Origin: Actinoplanes derwentensis
GTDB taxonomy: Bacteria > Actinomycetota > Actinomycetes > Mycobacteriales > Micromonosporaceae
Direction of reading: 5' to 3'
Assembly (NCBI RefSeq): GCF_900104725.1
Contig: NZ_LT629758.1
Coordinates: 2,356,001 to 2,420,000 of the forward strand
DNA length: 64,000 nt
Position 1 is the stretch's first letter, and every line of letters starts with the position of its first letter. A program made the translations under genes and the position numbers. The notes under the pieces were generated by a model. It was not told the DNA's origin. It was given only the letters and a program-made list of their open reading frames with translations, and did not search any database. Of this stretch, positions 17,423 through 25,395 are shown one piece after another.

Positions 17423-18118
17423 GTGCGGTCGTGGGTCGAGGACGACGGTGTTCGGATCTACCTCATCGAGACAGCGGCGCTCGACGGGGAAGAGGCTCTC
17501 GACGCGGGCACGGCGCTCGACGCGGGTGAGGACGCGGTGCGCCGGATCGTCGCCGAGCAGGGGATCACGGGGCCGGTGACGCTCGGTGGCAATGCCGTCG
17601 ACGGGGATCATGCTCGGGAGGCGCTGCTGGTCGGCCGGGGGTATCGGCGGGTCTTCACGATGATCGAGATGCGGCGCGACGCGGGGTTCGTACCGGCGAG
17701 CTCGCTGCCCGAAGGTTTCCGGGTGCGCACCGCGACCGGCGATGACGCGGGGGCACTGTGGCGGCTGGCGCGGCGGGCGTGGGCCGGGCGGGCGTTCGTG
17801 AGCCTGCCCAGTGAGGACCGGCTGCGTGATTGGCTTCGACGATCCGATCTGTCGACCTTCGAAGTGGTCACGGCGGGTGATCGGATCGCCGCGTTCGCCG
17901 CGGTGGTCGGCGATGAGATCGACGACCTTGTGGTGGACCCGGACTTTCAGCGTCGCGGTCTCGCGTCCGTCCTGCTCAGCCGGGCTCTGACTCGTCTGGG
18001 TGGTACGGCCCGGCTGCGGACCGAAGCCCATGATCCATCAGGGGCCCGGACCCTGTACGAACGTTTTGGCTTCCAGGTGACGGCGGCTCACCACCGCTAC
18101 CGAAAGCCGCTCCGCTGA
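17423..18118 (+). CDS. GNAT-family N-acetyltransferase
   Basis: 231 residues. The GTG at 17423 sits eight bases after CAGGAGGG, better than the longer frame from 17354. The C-terminal half is a GNAT domain with motif A VVDPDFQRRGLASVLLSRAL (about 168-187), giving the acetyl-CoA pyrophosphate loop R-R-G-L-A, then a TLYERFGF motif B. The N-terminal half has weaker GNAT-like features, as in two-domain mycothiol-synthase-like enzymes. Substrate unknown. Confidence 0.87.
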   Translation: MRSWVEDDGVRIYLIETAALDGEEALDAGTALDAGEDAVRRIVAEQGITGPVTLGGNAVDGDHAREALLVGRGYRRVFTMIEMRRDAGFVPASSLPEGFRVRTATGDDAGALWRLARRAWAGRAFVSLPSEDRLRDWLRRSDLSTFEVVTAGDRIAAFAAVVGDEIDDLVVDPDFQRRGLASVLLSRALTRLGGTARLRTEAHDPSGARTLYERFGFQVTAAHHRYRKPLR

Positions 18119-18122
18119 AGGC

Positions 18123-18156
18123 GTGCGGCGAGGCTGGACCGGCTCCGGCCTCGCAC
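18123..18156 (-). terminator. Bidirectional hairpin between convergent genes
   Basis: GTGC at 18123-18126 and GAGGC pair with GCCTCGCAC at 18148-18156, leaving a 3-nt bulge and a 14-nt loop. It lies between the GNAT stop (18118) and the glycosyltransferase stop (18171), where both transcripts should end. Confidence 0.55.
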
Positions 18157-18170
18157 AGCGGTCGAGAAGG

Positions 18171-19304
18171 TCAGCGGCGGGAGTTCAGGTAGGCCTTCGA
18201 GAACTGCACGTGGTGGGACATGCGGACCTTGTGCAGGAACTTCTCCGGGCTGTCGCCGATCTGGGCGCGGTCCAGGTGTAGCCGCCAGCGGTCCAGGTCG
18301 GACTGCCACAGTTCGACGAAACGGTGGCAGAGCCGGTAGGTGATGTCGGCGCTGCGGCCCCGGGCGGCTTCCAGGGAGCGCCGCATCCGGTGGTGGTCGG
18401 GTCCGTCGCCGGATGCGGCGAGGAGCAGGTCGATGAAGTGGCGGCGGCGGTAGAGGGCGTCGCCCCAGTAGGTGCTGCCCGGGTTCGCCGGTTGCTGACC
18501 GCCGTCGAGCAGCCAGAACAGGCCTTCGGCGAGAGTGTCGCCGAGTTCTTCGGCGACGGCGCGGGCCGGGTTGGCGAACGGGTCGTAGGGGCGCTGGTGC
18601 ATCGTCCCGGACCGGGCCGCCCGGAAGGGCACGCCGTCGCCGAGGAGGAAGAACCAGTCCTCGTTGTAGATGTTGGGGAAGAACGAGCGGGTCCGGAAGG
18701 TGTCGACGATCATGGCGCCGCCGCCGATGAACGTGCTCTGGGGTCCGTCGACGGCGCGGTTGGCGTGGCAGACGACGGAGTTGTCGGCGAATCCGTGGTT
18801 GGCCAGGCCGACGGCGCGGTAGTCGTCGACCAGTGGTGCCACCCGGTGCAGGTGTGCCGGGTCGTCGATGTGGATGTCGTCGTCGAGGAAGAGCACCCGC
18901 TGCCAGCCGGAGCCGCGGGCGAAGACCGTCCCGAGGTTGCGTTTGAGGCTGAGGTCGCTGGTGGAGCCGAATCCGTTCTGCTGCAGGAACAGGTCGGTGT
19001 CGGATCGGGGCAGGTGTTCGGCCAGGGACGGGTCGACGTCGACGGCGAGGACGGCGGCGGCCTCCTGGTCGGCGATCCGGATGGTCTGAGCGGCGGACGC
19101 GGCGCGGCTGCAGAGAGCGACGACCGGGCAGTCGATGGTCTTGGCGACCTGCATGGCGTGGCGCAGCGCGTCGGCCGACCACGCGGTGGGCACGATGATG
19201 GCGTCGAGTCCTCGGCCGGCGGGCGCCTCCGCCGGGATCGGCAACTCCTGGAGCAGGTCGGTGTGGGAGCCGTGGTGGAGTTCAGCGGTCTGGTAACTGA
19301 GCAC
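18171..19304 (-). CDS. Glycosyltransferase-like (GT-A fold) protein
   Basis: 377 residues. A Rossmann-like N-terminal part (about 30-110) leads to a DxD metal/nucleotide-sugar motif, FLDDDIHI (about 143-150), and then to GGGAMIVDT and NIYNEDWFFL (about 195-222), which are typical acceptor/donor elements of family-2-type glycosyltransferases. The C-terminal third is helical. Only 3 bp separate it from the XRE regulator gene upstream, so they form an operon. Acceptor is unknown; no membrane segment. Confidence 0.7.
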   Translation of the reverse strand: MLSYQTAELHHGSHTDLLQELPIPAEAPAGRGLDAIIVPTAWSADALRHAMQVAKTIDCPVVALCSRAASAAQTIRIADQEAAAVLAVDVDPSLAEHLPRSDTDLFLQQNGFGSTSDLSLKRNLGTVFARGSGWQRVLFLDDDIHIDDPAHLHRVAPLVDDYRAVGLANHGFADNSVVCHANRAVDGPQSTFIGGGAMIVDTFRTRSFFPNIYNEDWFFLLGDGVPFRAARSGTMHQRPYDPFANPARAVAEELGDTLAEGLFWLLDGGQQPANPGSTYWGDALYRRRHFIDLLLAASGDGPDHHRMRRSLEAARGRSADITYRLCHRFVELWQSDLDRWRLHLDRAQIGDSPEKFLHKVRMSHHVQFSKAYLNSRR

Positions 19305-19307
19305 CGG

Positions 19308-20381
19308 TCAGTCCTGCGCCAGGGCGTGCAGCACGGTGCCCGGTGCGGTCCAGTCGGGGGTGACGGCGATACCGTTCAGCACCTGGACGCGAAACAGCAG
19401 GCTGAAGGCATCGCCGGTGAAGGTCTGCGCCAGGAAGTCGGCGTTCTTCTCGCGGAAGATGTCATGAGTGAGGGTGCGCACGGCACCGTAGACGCCGCTA
19501 CCGAACATACCGTTGCATACGGTTATGGTGCGCTCCCGGTTGAGGGGGTTGGGCGCTCGGAAGAAATGGCCGACGTCCTGGATCAGGACATGGGTGTCTT
19601 CGCGGATGTCGAACTCGGGTGAGAACGACAGCGACTCCGTCTCGGTAACGACCTGGAAGCAGCCGCGACTCGGGTCGTCGTCGGCGGACAGTTGTGTCAC
19701 CGGGACGGGTGTCAGCCGCAGGGCGTTCGAGGTGGCCTTGTTCCAGTCGACTCCGCCGAGCAGCACCAGGTGGGCGGTCCAATCCGTTTCAGTCATCTCG
19801 CGAGCGCTGACGTAGCCGACGTCGAGGTCCGGGTTGACCGCGCGGAGGTGGCCGTGCAGTTCGAAGAGCGAGTCGAGGTCGGCCAGCCGGGACAGTTTCG
19901 CGACGTCCGGGTCCGGGATCGACGGCCAGGCCTCGTTCTCCGGCTCGGAGCAGACGATCAGGATCGGGCCCTCTTTGTAGTGCCAGGGCCCGCGGCCGAC
20001 GATACTCATCGGGTTCGCCGGATAGCCGGTGGCCGCGTCGGCGACGGCGGCCGCGCGCAGGGCGAACAGTTCGTCGCGCAGCAGGGCCCGGGTGGCACTC
20101 TCCTCGCCTGTCAGTTCCTGTTCGGCGACGAGCCGGTAGGGACGGGACTCGATCGAACGCCGGGAGCTGAAGAAGGTCAGGATGGCGTTGAGCCGGTCCT
20201 CGGGCGGTGGCGCCGGGCTGGTGCTGCTCTCCCAGGAGGAGATCAGCTGGACGCTGGCTCGTTTCCGCCCGCTGAGCGCTTCGGCCAGCTCCGCCTGGGT
20301 GACCGAGACATCCGGCCACCACGACTTGCGCAACTCGCGCAGACGCACGGCCAAGGCTCGTGATGCTGCAGCGACAGGCAC
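19308..20381 (-). CDS. XRE-type HTH regulator with a large C-terminal domain
   Basis: 357 residues. I place the start at GTG 20381 (VPVAAASRAL) because GGAGG lies seven bases upstream inside the longer open frame. Residues about 7-70 form a lambda-type helix-turn-helix (VTQAELAEALSGRKRASVQLISSWES). The remaining 280 residues look like one or two Rossmann-like alpha/beta domains (GPILIVCSEPE, HLVLLGGVDWN) without a recognised catalytic motif, so they may sense a ligand or protein. It leads the operon with the glycosyltransferase, suggesting it controls that gene or senses its product. Confidence 0.78.
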   Translation of the reverse strand: MPVAAASRALAVRLRELRKSWWPDVSVTQAELAEALSGRKRASVQLISSWESSTSPAPPPEDRLNAILTFFSSRRSIESRPYRLVAEQELTGEESATRALLRDELFALRAAAVADAATGYPANPMSIVGRGPWHYKEGPILIVCSEPENEAWPSIPDPDVAKLSRLADLDSLFELHGHLRAVNPDLDVGYVSAREMTETDWTAHLVLLGGVDWNKATSNALRLTPVPVTQLSADDDPSRGCFQVVTETESLSFSPEFDIREDTHVLIQDVGHFFRAPNPLNRERTITVCNGMFGSGVYGAVRTLTHDIFREKNADFLAQTFTGDAFSLLFRVQVLNGIAVTPDWTAPGTVLHALAQD

Positions 20382-20715
20382 TCCCGCACCTCCAGAAAAC
20401 TTCACTTTACTACAGCATCAGCGCGGCTGGCGAGGCGCCGGTTGCACCGTAGCAGCCTGCCATCGTGATCGTCAGGGCACGTGAGTGAATCGGTGACCCA
20501 CTTCCTCACGTTCCACCTTTATGCATTCGTTGCAAACATGGACTACAGCAACTTACAGTCTAGATACAGGTACTCCAGGTGGATCTTTTTGAGGTCGGCT
20601 GTGAGGGGGCGCCCATGCGATGAGACAGCGAAGCGCCTCCTGCCGTTGCCCCGGCTGGAAGCGCTGCTGGAACAGGGCGGCCCGCTGACGACTGACGCAG
20701 AAAGGCCCACCCCTC
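20382..20715. promoter_or_regulatory. 334-bp divergent, AT-richer control region
   Basis: Between the leftward XRE operon and the rightward small-membrane-protein gene. It is noticeably less GC-rich than its surroundings. ACTACAGCA occurs at 20409-20417 and again at 20542-20550, followed by further TACAG elements at 20554-20558 and 20565-20569, a spacing pattern compatible with repeated operator half-sites, possibly for the XRE protein. No gene was recognised here. Confidence 0.45.
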
Positions 20716-20949
20716 ATGAGCACCATAGTCCCGGCGAGTACTCATGCCATCCCCTCATTTGCCGATGGCGCCTACATGCACGACATCGCCATCGCCCTGG
20801 CCGCCGCGACTCCCCTGATCGTCGCCTGGCTGTTCGTGTACGCCACCTTCAAGATCATCCGACTGGTGACCCGGGCGACCACCGTCGCACTCGGCATCAC
20901 CACGGCACTCGTCGCCGCCTTCGTGATGATCGGCCACCTCCACCGCTGA
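20716..20949 (+). CDS. Small membrane protein
   Basis: 77 residues with two hydrophobic segments (about 24-45 and 55-72) separated by a short basic turn (KIIRLVTRAT), predicting a helical hairpin in the membrane. The ATG at 20716 follows an AGAAAGG-like site about 11 bp upstream. A 170-residue open frame covering the same DNA has the Arg/His-rich composition of an out-of-frame shadow and is discarded. No family recognised. Confidence 0.65.
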   Translation: MSTIVPASTHAIPSFADGAYMHDIAIALAAATPLIVAWLFVYATFKIIRLVTRATTVALGITTALVAAFVMIGHLHR

Positions 20950-21033
20950 CGACGTCCGCGCTGCTGCCATCCATCGACAGCAGCGCCACGTAGCGGCACG
21001 ATCACCGGAGGCAGAGCAACCCGGAGGCCATCG

Positions 21034-21528
21034 GTGGGTGACGACGTGTCGATACGTACAGCCTCGGACGAGGACGTCCGCGAACTCGTCGAGGACCGGC
21101 ACGACCGGCACCACTTCCTGGAACATCTCGGCAACCAGCGGGGCATCCTGCTGTTCGCGCTGCGCGGCGAGGCCCTGATCGGTCACGTCTTCCTGCGGAC
21201 CGGCCCGGCCGAGGAACCGGAACTCCGCGACGGCCTGCCCCGGGTTCCGTTGCTGCAGCATCTGAAGGTGACGGCGGAACACCGGGGCCGGGGCATCGCG
21301 CAGCGGCTGCTGGCCGAGGCCGAGAACCGGCTGCGGGCGCTGCAGCACCGCCGGGTCGCCCTCGGTGTGCATCCGGACAACCAGCGGGCCATCCGGCTCT
21401 ACCGGTGGACCGGCTTCGCCGCCTGGCGTGACGAGCCGATCATCACCGACCGCATCGACGTGGCCGAGGACGGGACCACCGTGCGTACCGCCGAACTGTG
21501 TCTGGTGTTCGTCAAAAGCCTCGGCTGA
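21034..21528 (+). CDS. GNAT-family N-acetyltransferase
   Basis: 164 residues from a GTG with GGAGG at 21023-21027. Motif A is visible as LKVTAEHRGRGIAQRLLAEA (about 72-91; the Q/R-x-x-G-x-G/A loop) and motif B as NQRAIRLYRWTGF (about 115-127). The N-terminus has a second DRHDRHHF histidine-rich stretch of unknown role. Substrate unknown. The site-2 protease begins 16 bp after the stop. Confidence 0.87.
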   Translation: MGDDVSIRTASDEDVRELVEDRHDRHHFLEHLGNQRGILLFALRGEALIGHVFLRTGPAEEPELRDGLPRVPLLQHLKVTAEHRGRGIAQRLLAEAENRLRALQHRRVALGVHPDNQRAIRLYRWTGFAAWRDEPIITDRIDVAEDGTTVRTAELCLVFVKSLG

Positions 21529-21544
21529 TTTGTACGATCAGCGC

Positions 21545-22702
21545 GTGCTGGCCTATCTCACGGGTGTCGTGCTGTTCGTCGTCGGGCTGTGCCTGTCGTT
21601 GTCGATTCACGAGGCGGGGCATCTGCTGACCGCCCGGGCGTTCGGGTTGCGGGTGCGGCGTTTCTTCGTGGGGCGCGGGCCGACCGTGTTCTCGTTCCGG
21701 CGCGGCCACACCGAGTACGGGCTGAAAGCCCTGCCGATCGGCGGCTTCTGCGAGATCGCCGGCATGACCACCCTGGACGACCTGACACCGGACGAGAACG
21801 CGCGGGCGATGTGGCGTCAGCCCTGGTGGAAACGGACCGCGGTGATGGCCGCCGGGCCGCTCACGCACGTGCTGCTGGCCGCGGCGATCCTCTACGCGAT
21901 GGCGGTCAGCACCGGCCTGCCGAACCTGAACCCGGCCACCGAACCGGTCCTGTCCGCCACCTCCTGCGTCGGCGCGGTCTGCCCGGCCGCCGACGCCGGC
22001 CTGCGTCCCGGGGACCGGATCACGGCCGTCGCCGGGACCACCACCCCACTCTGGGCTGATGTGCTGACCGCCGTGCGGGCGGCCGGCGGGCCGACCGCGG
22101 TGACCGTGCGGCGAGGAGCCGAGACTCTCACCCTGACGGTGGACGTGGCCCGGGTGACCCACCCCGGCACCACACGAGAGGTCGGCATGATCGGTGCCAC
22201 GGCCACCCCGCCCCCGGCGTACCAGAAATTCGGTCCTGGCGAAGCCGCCGGCGCGACCGTCACCTTCACCGGCGAACTGCTGCACCGGGCCACCACCCAG
22301 CTGATCGCCTTCCCGCAGCGCATCCCGGCACTGCTCGCGACGATCGGGGGCGCCGAACGCACCGCCGACACCCCGATCAGCATGGTCGGAGCGACCCGGC
22401 TCGGCGGCGAGGCGGCCGAACGGGGCCTGTGGGAGGTGTTCCTGCTGCTGATGGCCAGCCTCAACCTGTTCATGGCGGTGTTCAACCTGTTGCCGCTGCT
22501 GCCACTGGACGGCGGACACCTCATGGTCATCTGGTACGAGCGCCTGCGCGACACCGTCCGCCGTCTGCGCGGCCGCCCGGCGGTGGGCCCGATCGACTTC
22601 ACCCGGCTGTACCCGGTGACGATGACACTGGTCCTGATCGGCGGCGCGATCATGCTGCTCACCATCACCGCCGACGTGGTCAACCCGGTCCGGCTGTCAT
22701 GA
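21545..22702 (+). CDS. Site-2 (M50, RseP/Rip1-like) intramembrane metalloprotease
   Basis: 385 residues, GTG start. The first membrane helix contains the zinc motif HEAGH (residues 22-26); the last helical part has the NLLPLLPLDGGH motif (about 314-325), whose Asp supplies the third zinc ligand. Residues about 150-230 form a PDZ domain (GLRPGDRITAVAG). Such proteases cut membrane-bound anti-sigma factors or signal remnants during regulated intramembrane proteolysis. No anti-sigma gene is adjacent. The stop overlaps the next gene (ATGA). Confidence 0.92.
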   Translation: MLAYLTGVVLFVVGLCLSLSIHEAGHLLTARAFGLRVRRFFVGRGPTVFSFRRGHTEYGLKALPIGGFCEIAGMTTLDDLTPDENARAMWRQPWWKRTAVMAAGPLTHVLLAAAILYAMAVSTGLPNLNPATEPVLSATSCVGAVCPAADAGLRPGDRITAVAGTTTPLWADVLTAVRAAGGPTAVTVRRGAETLTLTVDVARVTHPGTTREVGMIGATATPPPAYQKFGPGEAAGATVTFTGELLHRATTQLIAFPQRIPALLATIGGAERTADTPISMVGATRLGGEAAERGLWEVFLLLMASLNLFMAVFNLLPLLPLDGGHLMVIWYERLRDTVRRLRGRPAVGPIDFTRLYPVTMTLVLIGGAIMLLTITADVVNPVRLS

Positions 22703-23222
22703 CCCTTCACGATCATTGGCCGCTGTACGGGCTGACCCTCACGACCCCACGGCTGCACCTGCGCATCCCCCGTGAGGACGAACTGGCCACGCTGGCCGCA
22801 ATCGCCGCCGCGGGTGTGCACCGGCTGGGCGAGCGCCCGTTCCTGACCCCGTGGACCGAGGGCTCCCCCGCCGACCGGGCCCGATCGGTGCTGCGCGGGC
22901 ACTGGCACCGGCTCGCCACCTGGGATCCGCGGTCCTGGGAACTGGGCCTCGCGGTGTTCGCCGACGGCGCTCCGATCGGGATGGTCGCGCTGCGCGCCCG
23001 GGACTTCCCGGTCGTACGGCAGGTCGGCACCTGGTCCTGGCTGGGCCTGCCGTACCACGGCCGGGGCTACGGCACCGAGGCCCGGACGGCGCTGCTCACC
23101 CTGGCCTTCGACCATCTCGGTGCCACCGCCGCGCTGACCGAGGTCTTCCCGGACAACCACGCGTCGCAGGGTAAGCAACTGCTGGCATCTCGGTCGTCAT
23201 TAGTGCTCAATAGTCGGCTATA

Positions 23223-23810
23223 GTGGACATCGTGAACTTGAAGGAATGGGCAGCGGCCACGGGAGTCTCGTACGCGACGGCACGTCGGCGTTACGAGTCC
23301 GGGACGATGCCTGTTCCCGCGTACCGCCTCGGCCGCCTCATCATGGTCGGCGAGCCGGTCACCGCGACGGCGGCCGGGGCCGGGCAGACCGTGGTGTACG
23401 CCCGGGTGTCGTCGGCCGATCAGAAGGCGGACCTGGACCGGCAGGTGGCCCGGGTGACCATGTGGGCCACCGGGCGCAAGCTCGGTGTGGACCGGGTGGT
23501 GACCGAGGTCGGGTCGGCGCTCAACGGTCACCGTAAGGAGTTTCTTGCCTTGCTGCGTGATCCGGCCGTGTCGACGATCGTGGTCGAGCACCGCGACCGG
23601 TTCGCCCGCTTCGGTGCCGAGTACGTAGAGGCCGCGCTGACCGCACAGGGCCGACGCCTGATGGTGGTTGATCCGGCTGAGGTGGATGACGACCTGGTCC
23701 GCGACGTGACCGAGATCCTGACCTCGTTGTGCGCCCGCCTGTACGGCCGTCGTGCTGCCGCGAACCGCGCCCGCCGGGCTGTCGAGGCCGCGACCGGGGA
23801 CCCCGTGTGA
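23223..23810 (+). CDS. tnpA: IS607-family serine transposase TnpA
   Basis: 195 residues from a GTG. An N-terminal MerR-like HTH (KEWAAATGVSYATARRRYESG, about 7-27) is followed by a resolvase-type catalytic domain: VVYARVSSADQKADLDRQV with Arg61 and Ser63 as the active pair, then EVGSALNGHRKEF and VVEHRDRFARFG, the recombinase arginines. It integrates and excises the circular or linear element at GG sites without duplication. Its stop TGA overlaps the GTG of tnpB. Confidence 0.93.
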   Translation: MDIVNLKEWAAATGVSYATARRRYESGTMPVPAYRLGRLIMVGEPVTATAAGAGQTVVYARVSSADQKADLDRQVARVTMWATGRKLGVDRVVTEVGSALNGHRKEFLALLRDPAVSTIVVEHRDRFARFGAEYVEAALTAQGRRLMVVDPAEVDDDLVRDVTEILTSLCARLYGRRAAANRARRAVEAATGDPV

Positions 23811-25186
23811 AGACGATCCAGGCGTACCGGTTCGCCCTTGATCTCACCCCGGTCCAGGAACGCGACGTGCTCGCGCATGCCGGAGCAGCCCGTGTCGCCC
23901 ACAACTGGGCACTTGCCCGGGTCAAGGCCGTCATGGGTCAGCGCACCGCCGAACGCTCGTACGGTGTGCCGGACGAGCTGCTCACGCCGTCGCTGTCGTG
24001 GTCGCTGGCCGGGCTGCGTAAGGCGTGGAACGCCGCGAAGCCCGGGGTTGCGCCGTGGTGGGGCGAGGTGTCCAAGGAGGCGTTCAATACCGGCCTGGAC
24101 GCCCTGGCCCGCGCGCTGAGGAACTGGGCCGACTCCCGCACGGGCAAACGCGCCGGCAGGCCGGTCGGGTTCCCCCGGTTCAAGTCCCGCCGCCGCACCA
24201 CACCATCGGTGCGGTTCACGACCGGGGCGATCCGTATCGAGCCGGACCGGATGCATGTCGTGCTCCCGAGGCTGGGCCGCCTGAAGCTGCACGAGTCCGC
24301 CCGTAAGCTGGCCCGCCGCGTGGACGACGGCACGGCGCGGATCATGTCCGCCACGGTGCGCCGCGACGGCAGGCGGTGGCATGTCTCGTTCACCGCCGAG
24401 GTCGAACGCACCGAACGTACCCCCGCCCGGCCCGGCAGCGTGGTCGGTGTGGACGTCGGGATCAAGCACCTCGCCGTGCTGTCCACCGGGGAGCTGGTCG
24501 ACAACCCTCGGCACCTGGCCGCCGCGCGGCAGCGGATGCGGGCACTCGGCCGGGCACTGTCACGCAAGACCGGCCCCGACCGCCGCACCGGGCGACGGGC
24601 CTCGAAACGCTGGGAACGCACTGCCGCCCGGCTCGGCCGCACGCACGCCCGCGTGGCGAACCTTCGCCGGGACGGGCTGCACAAGCTGACCACCCGCCTG
24701 GCCACCACGTACGCCACGGTCGTGGTGGAAGACCTCAACGTCACCGGCATGCTGGCAAACCGCAGGCTCGCCCGGCACATCGCCGACGCCGGGTTCGCGG
24801 ATATCCGCCGTCAGCTCGCTTACAAAACCTCATGGAACGGCGGCCGGCTGCTAGTGGCCGACCGCTGGTATCCGTCCTCGAAGACATGCTCAGACTGCGG
24901 CACGGTGAAAACCAAGCTGGCCCTGTCTGAACGCGAGTTCAACTGTGAAGCGTGCGGCCTGGTCATCGACCGCGACCGCAACGCCGCACTCAACCTGGCC
25001 GCTCTCGCGGCCGAGTTCGACACCGCCGGGAGTGGCCCGGTGGCAGCACGTGGAGCCAACCAGAAGACCCGCGCACGCGGGCAGGTGGCCGTGAAACGTG
25101 AATCCGGCACCACGCCCGTGGGTCAGACCGGGACCGTCCCGCCGCAAGGCAGGACTATCGATCGTGTGCTCACTAAAGCGCACTGA
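23807..25186 (+). CDS. tnpB: TnpB RNA-guided nuclease of the IS607 element
   Basis: 459 residues from GTG 23807, overlapping tnpA. The RuvC active site is intact: Asp216 (VGVDVGIKHL), Glu308 (VVVEDLNVTGM) and Asp390 (DRDRNAALNL). A zinc ribbon is present: Cys361-x2-Cys364 and Cys380-x2-Cys383. TnpB proteins use an RNA made from the element's 3' end; here that RNA would overlap the last part of tnpB and the right end, and its guide would be the DNA just downstream, starting GGTGTCGCGG. The C-terminal tail (about 405-459) is basic and Ser/Thr/Pro-rich. Confidence 0.93.
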   Translation: MKTIQAYRFALDLTPVQERDVLAHAGAARVAHNWALARVKAVMGQRTAERSYGVPDELLTPSLSWSLAGLRKAWNAAKPGVAPWWGEVSKEAFNTGLDALARALRNWADSRTGKRAGRPVGFPRFKSRRRTTPSVRFTTGAIRIEPDRMHVVLPRLGRLKLHESARKLARRVDDGTARIMSATVRRDGRRWHVSFTAEVERTERTPARPGSVVGVDVGIKHLAVLSTGELVDNPRHLAAARQRMRALGRALSRKTGPDRRTGRRASKRWERTAARLGRTHARVANLRRDGLHKLTTRLATTYATVVVEDLNVTGMLANRRLARHIADAGFADIRRQLAYKTSWNGGRLLVADRWYPSSKTCSDCGTVKTKLALSEREFNCEACGLVIDRDRNAALNLAALAAEFDTAGSGPVAARGANQKTRARGQVAVKRESGTTPVGQTGTVPPQGRTIDRVLTKAH

Positions 25187-25395
25187 AAGGTAACGGTGTC
25201 GCGGAGACTGGGCTACGAACCGGACGGTGTCTCGGTCGACGCCCGCGGCGATGAAGCCCTGACCTCCGACCGGCTGCGCCTGAGCGTGGATCGCTGGAAC
25301 AGCCGCCCGTCCCCGCTGCCCGTGACGGTCACCGGCCTGACCGACTGCCGTCCAGACTGGCTTGTCGACGGTCGCTGAGCTGCGCGGATCCGAAA

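Larger units (their letters stand above)
23172..25194 (+). mobile_element. IS607-family insertion sequence, complete (about 2,023 bp)
   Basis: Contains an overlapping serine transposase (tnpA) and RuvC nuclease (tnpB). The left junction reads GGG then TAAGCAACTG, and the right junction reads GGTAAC then GGTGTCG; runs of G at both joins match the known preference of IS607 elements for GG dinucleotides. A 7-bp GTGCTCA sequence occurs near both ends (23203-23209 and 25166-25172). No inverted repeats are needed in this family. Exact ends can shift by one or two G. Confidence 0.85.
22699..25378 (+). pseudogene. GNAT acetyltransferase gene split by an IS607-family element
   Basis: The 5' part is 22699-23171 (ATG overlapping the protease stop), and the 3' part is 25195-25378. 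Protein reads from the N-terminal GNAT sequence to FPDNHASQG, then continues after the insertion as VSRRLGYEPDG, the standard GNAT order in which an ASQ/xSRRLGY strand-helix follows motif A. Removing 23172-25194 restores 657 bases in frame, giving 218 residues, so there is no other damage. The element adds no target duplication. As it stands the protein ends after the IS left end and should be inactive. Confidence 0.9.
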
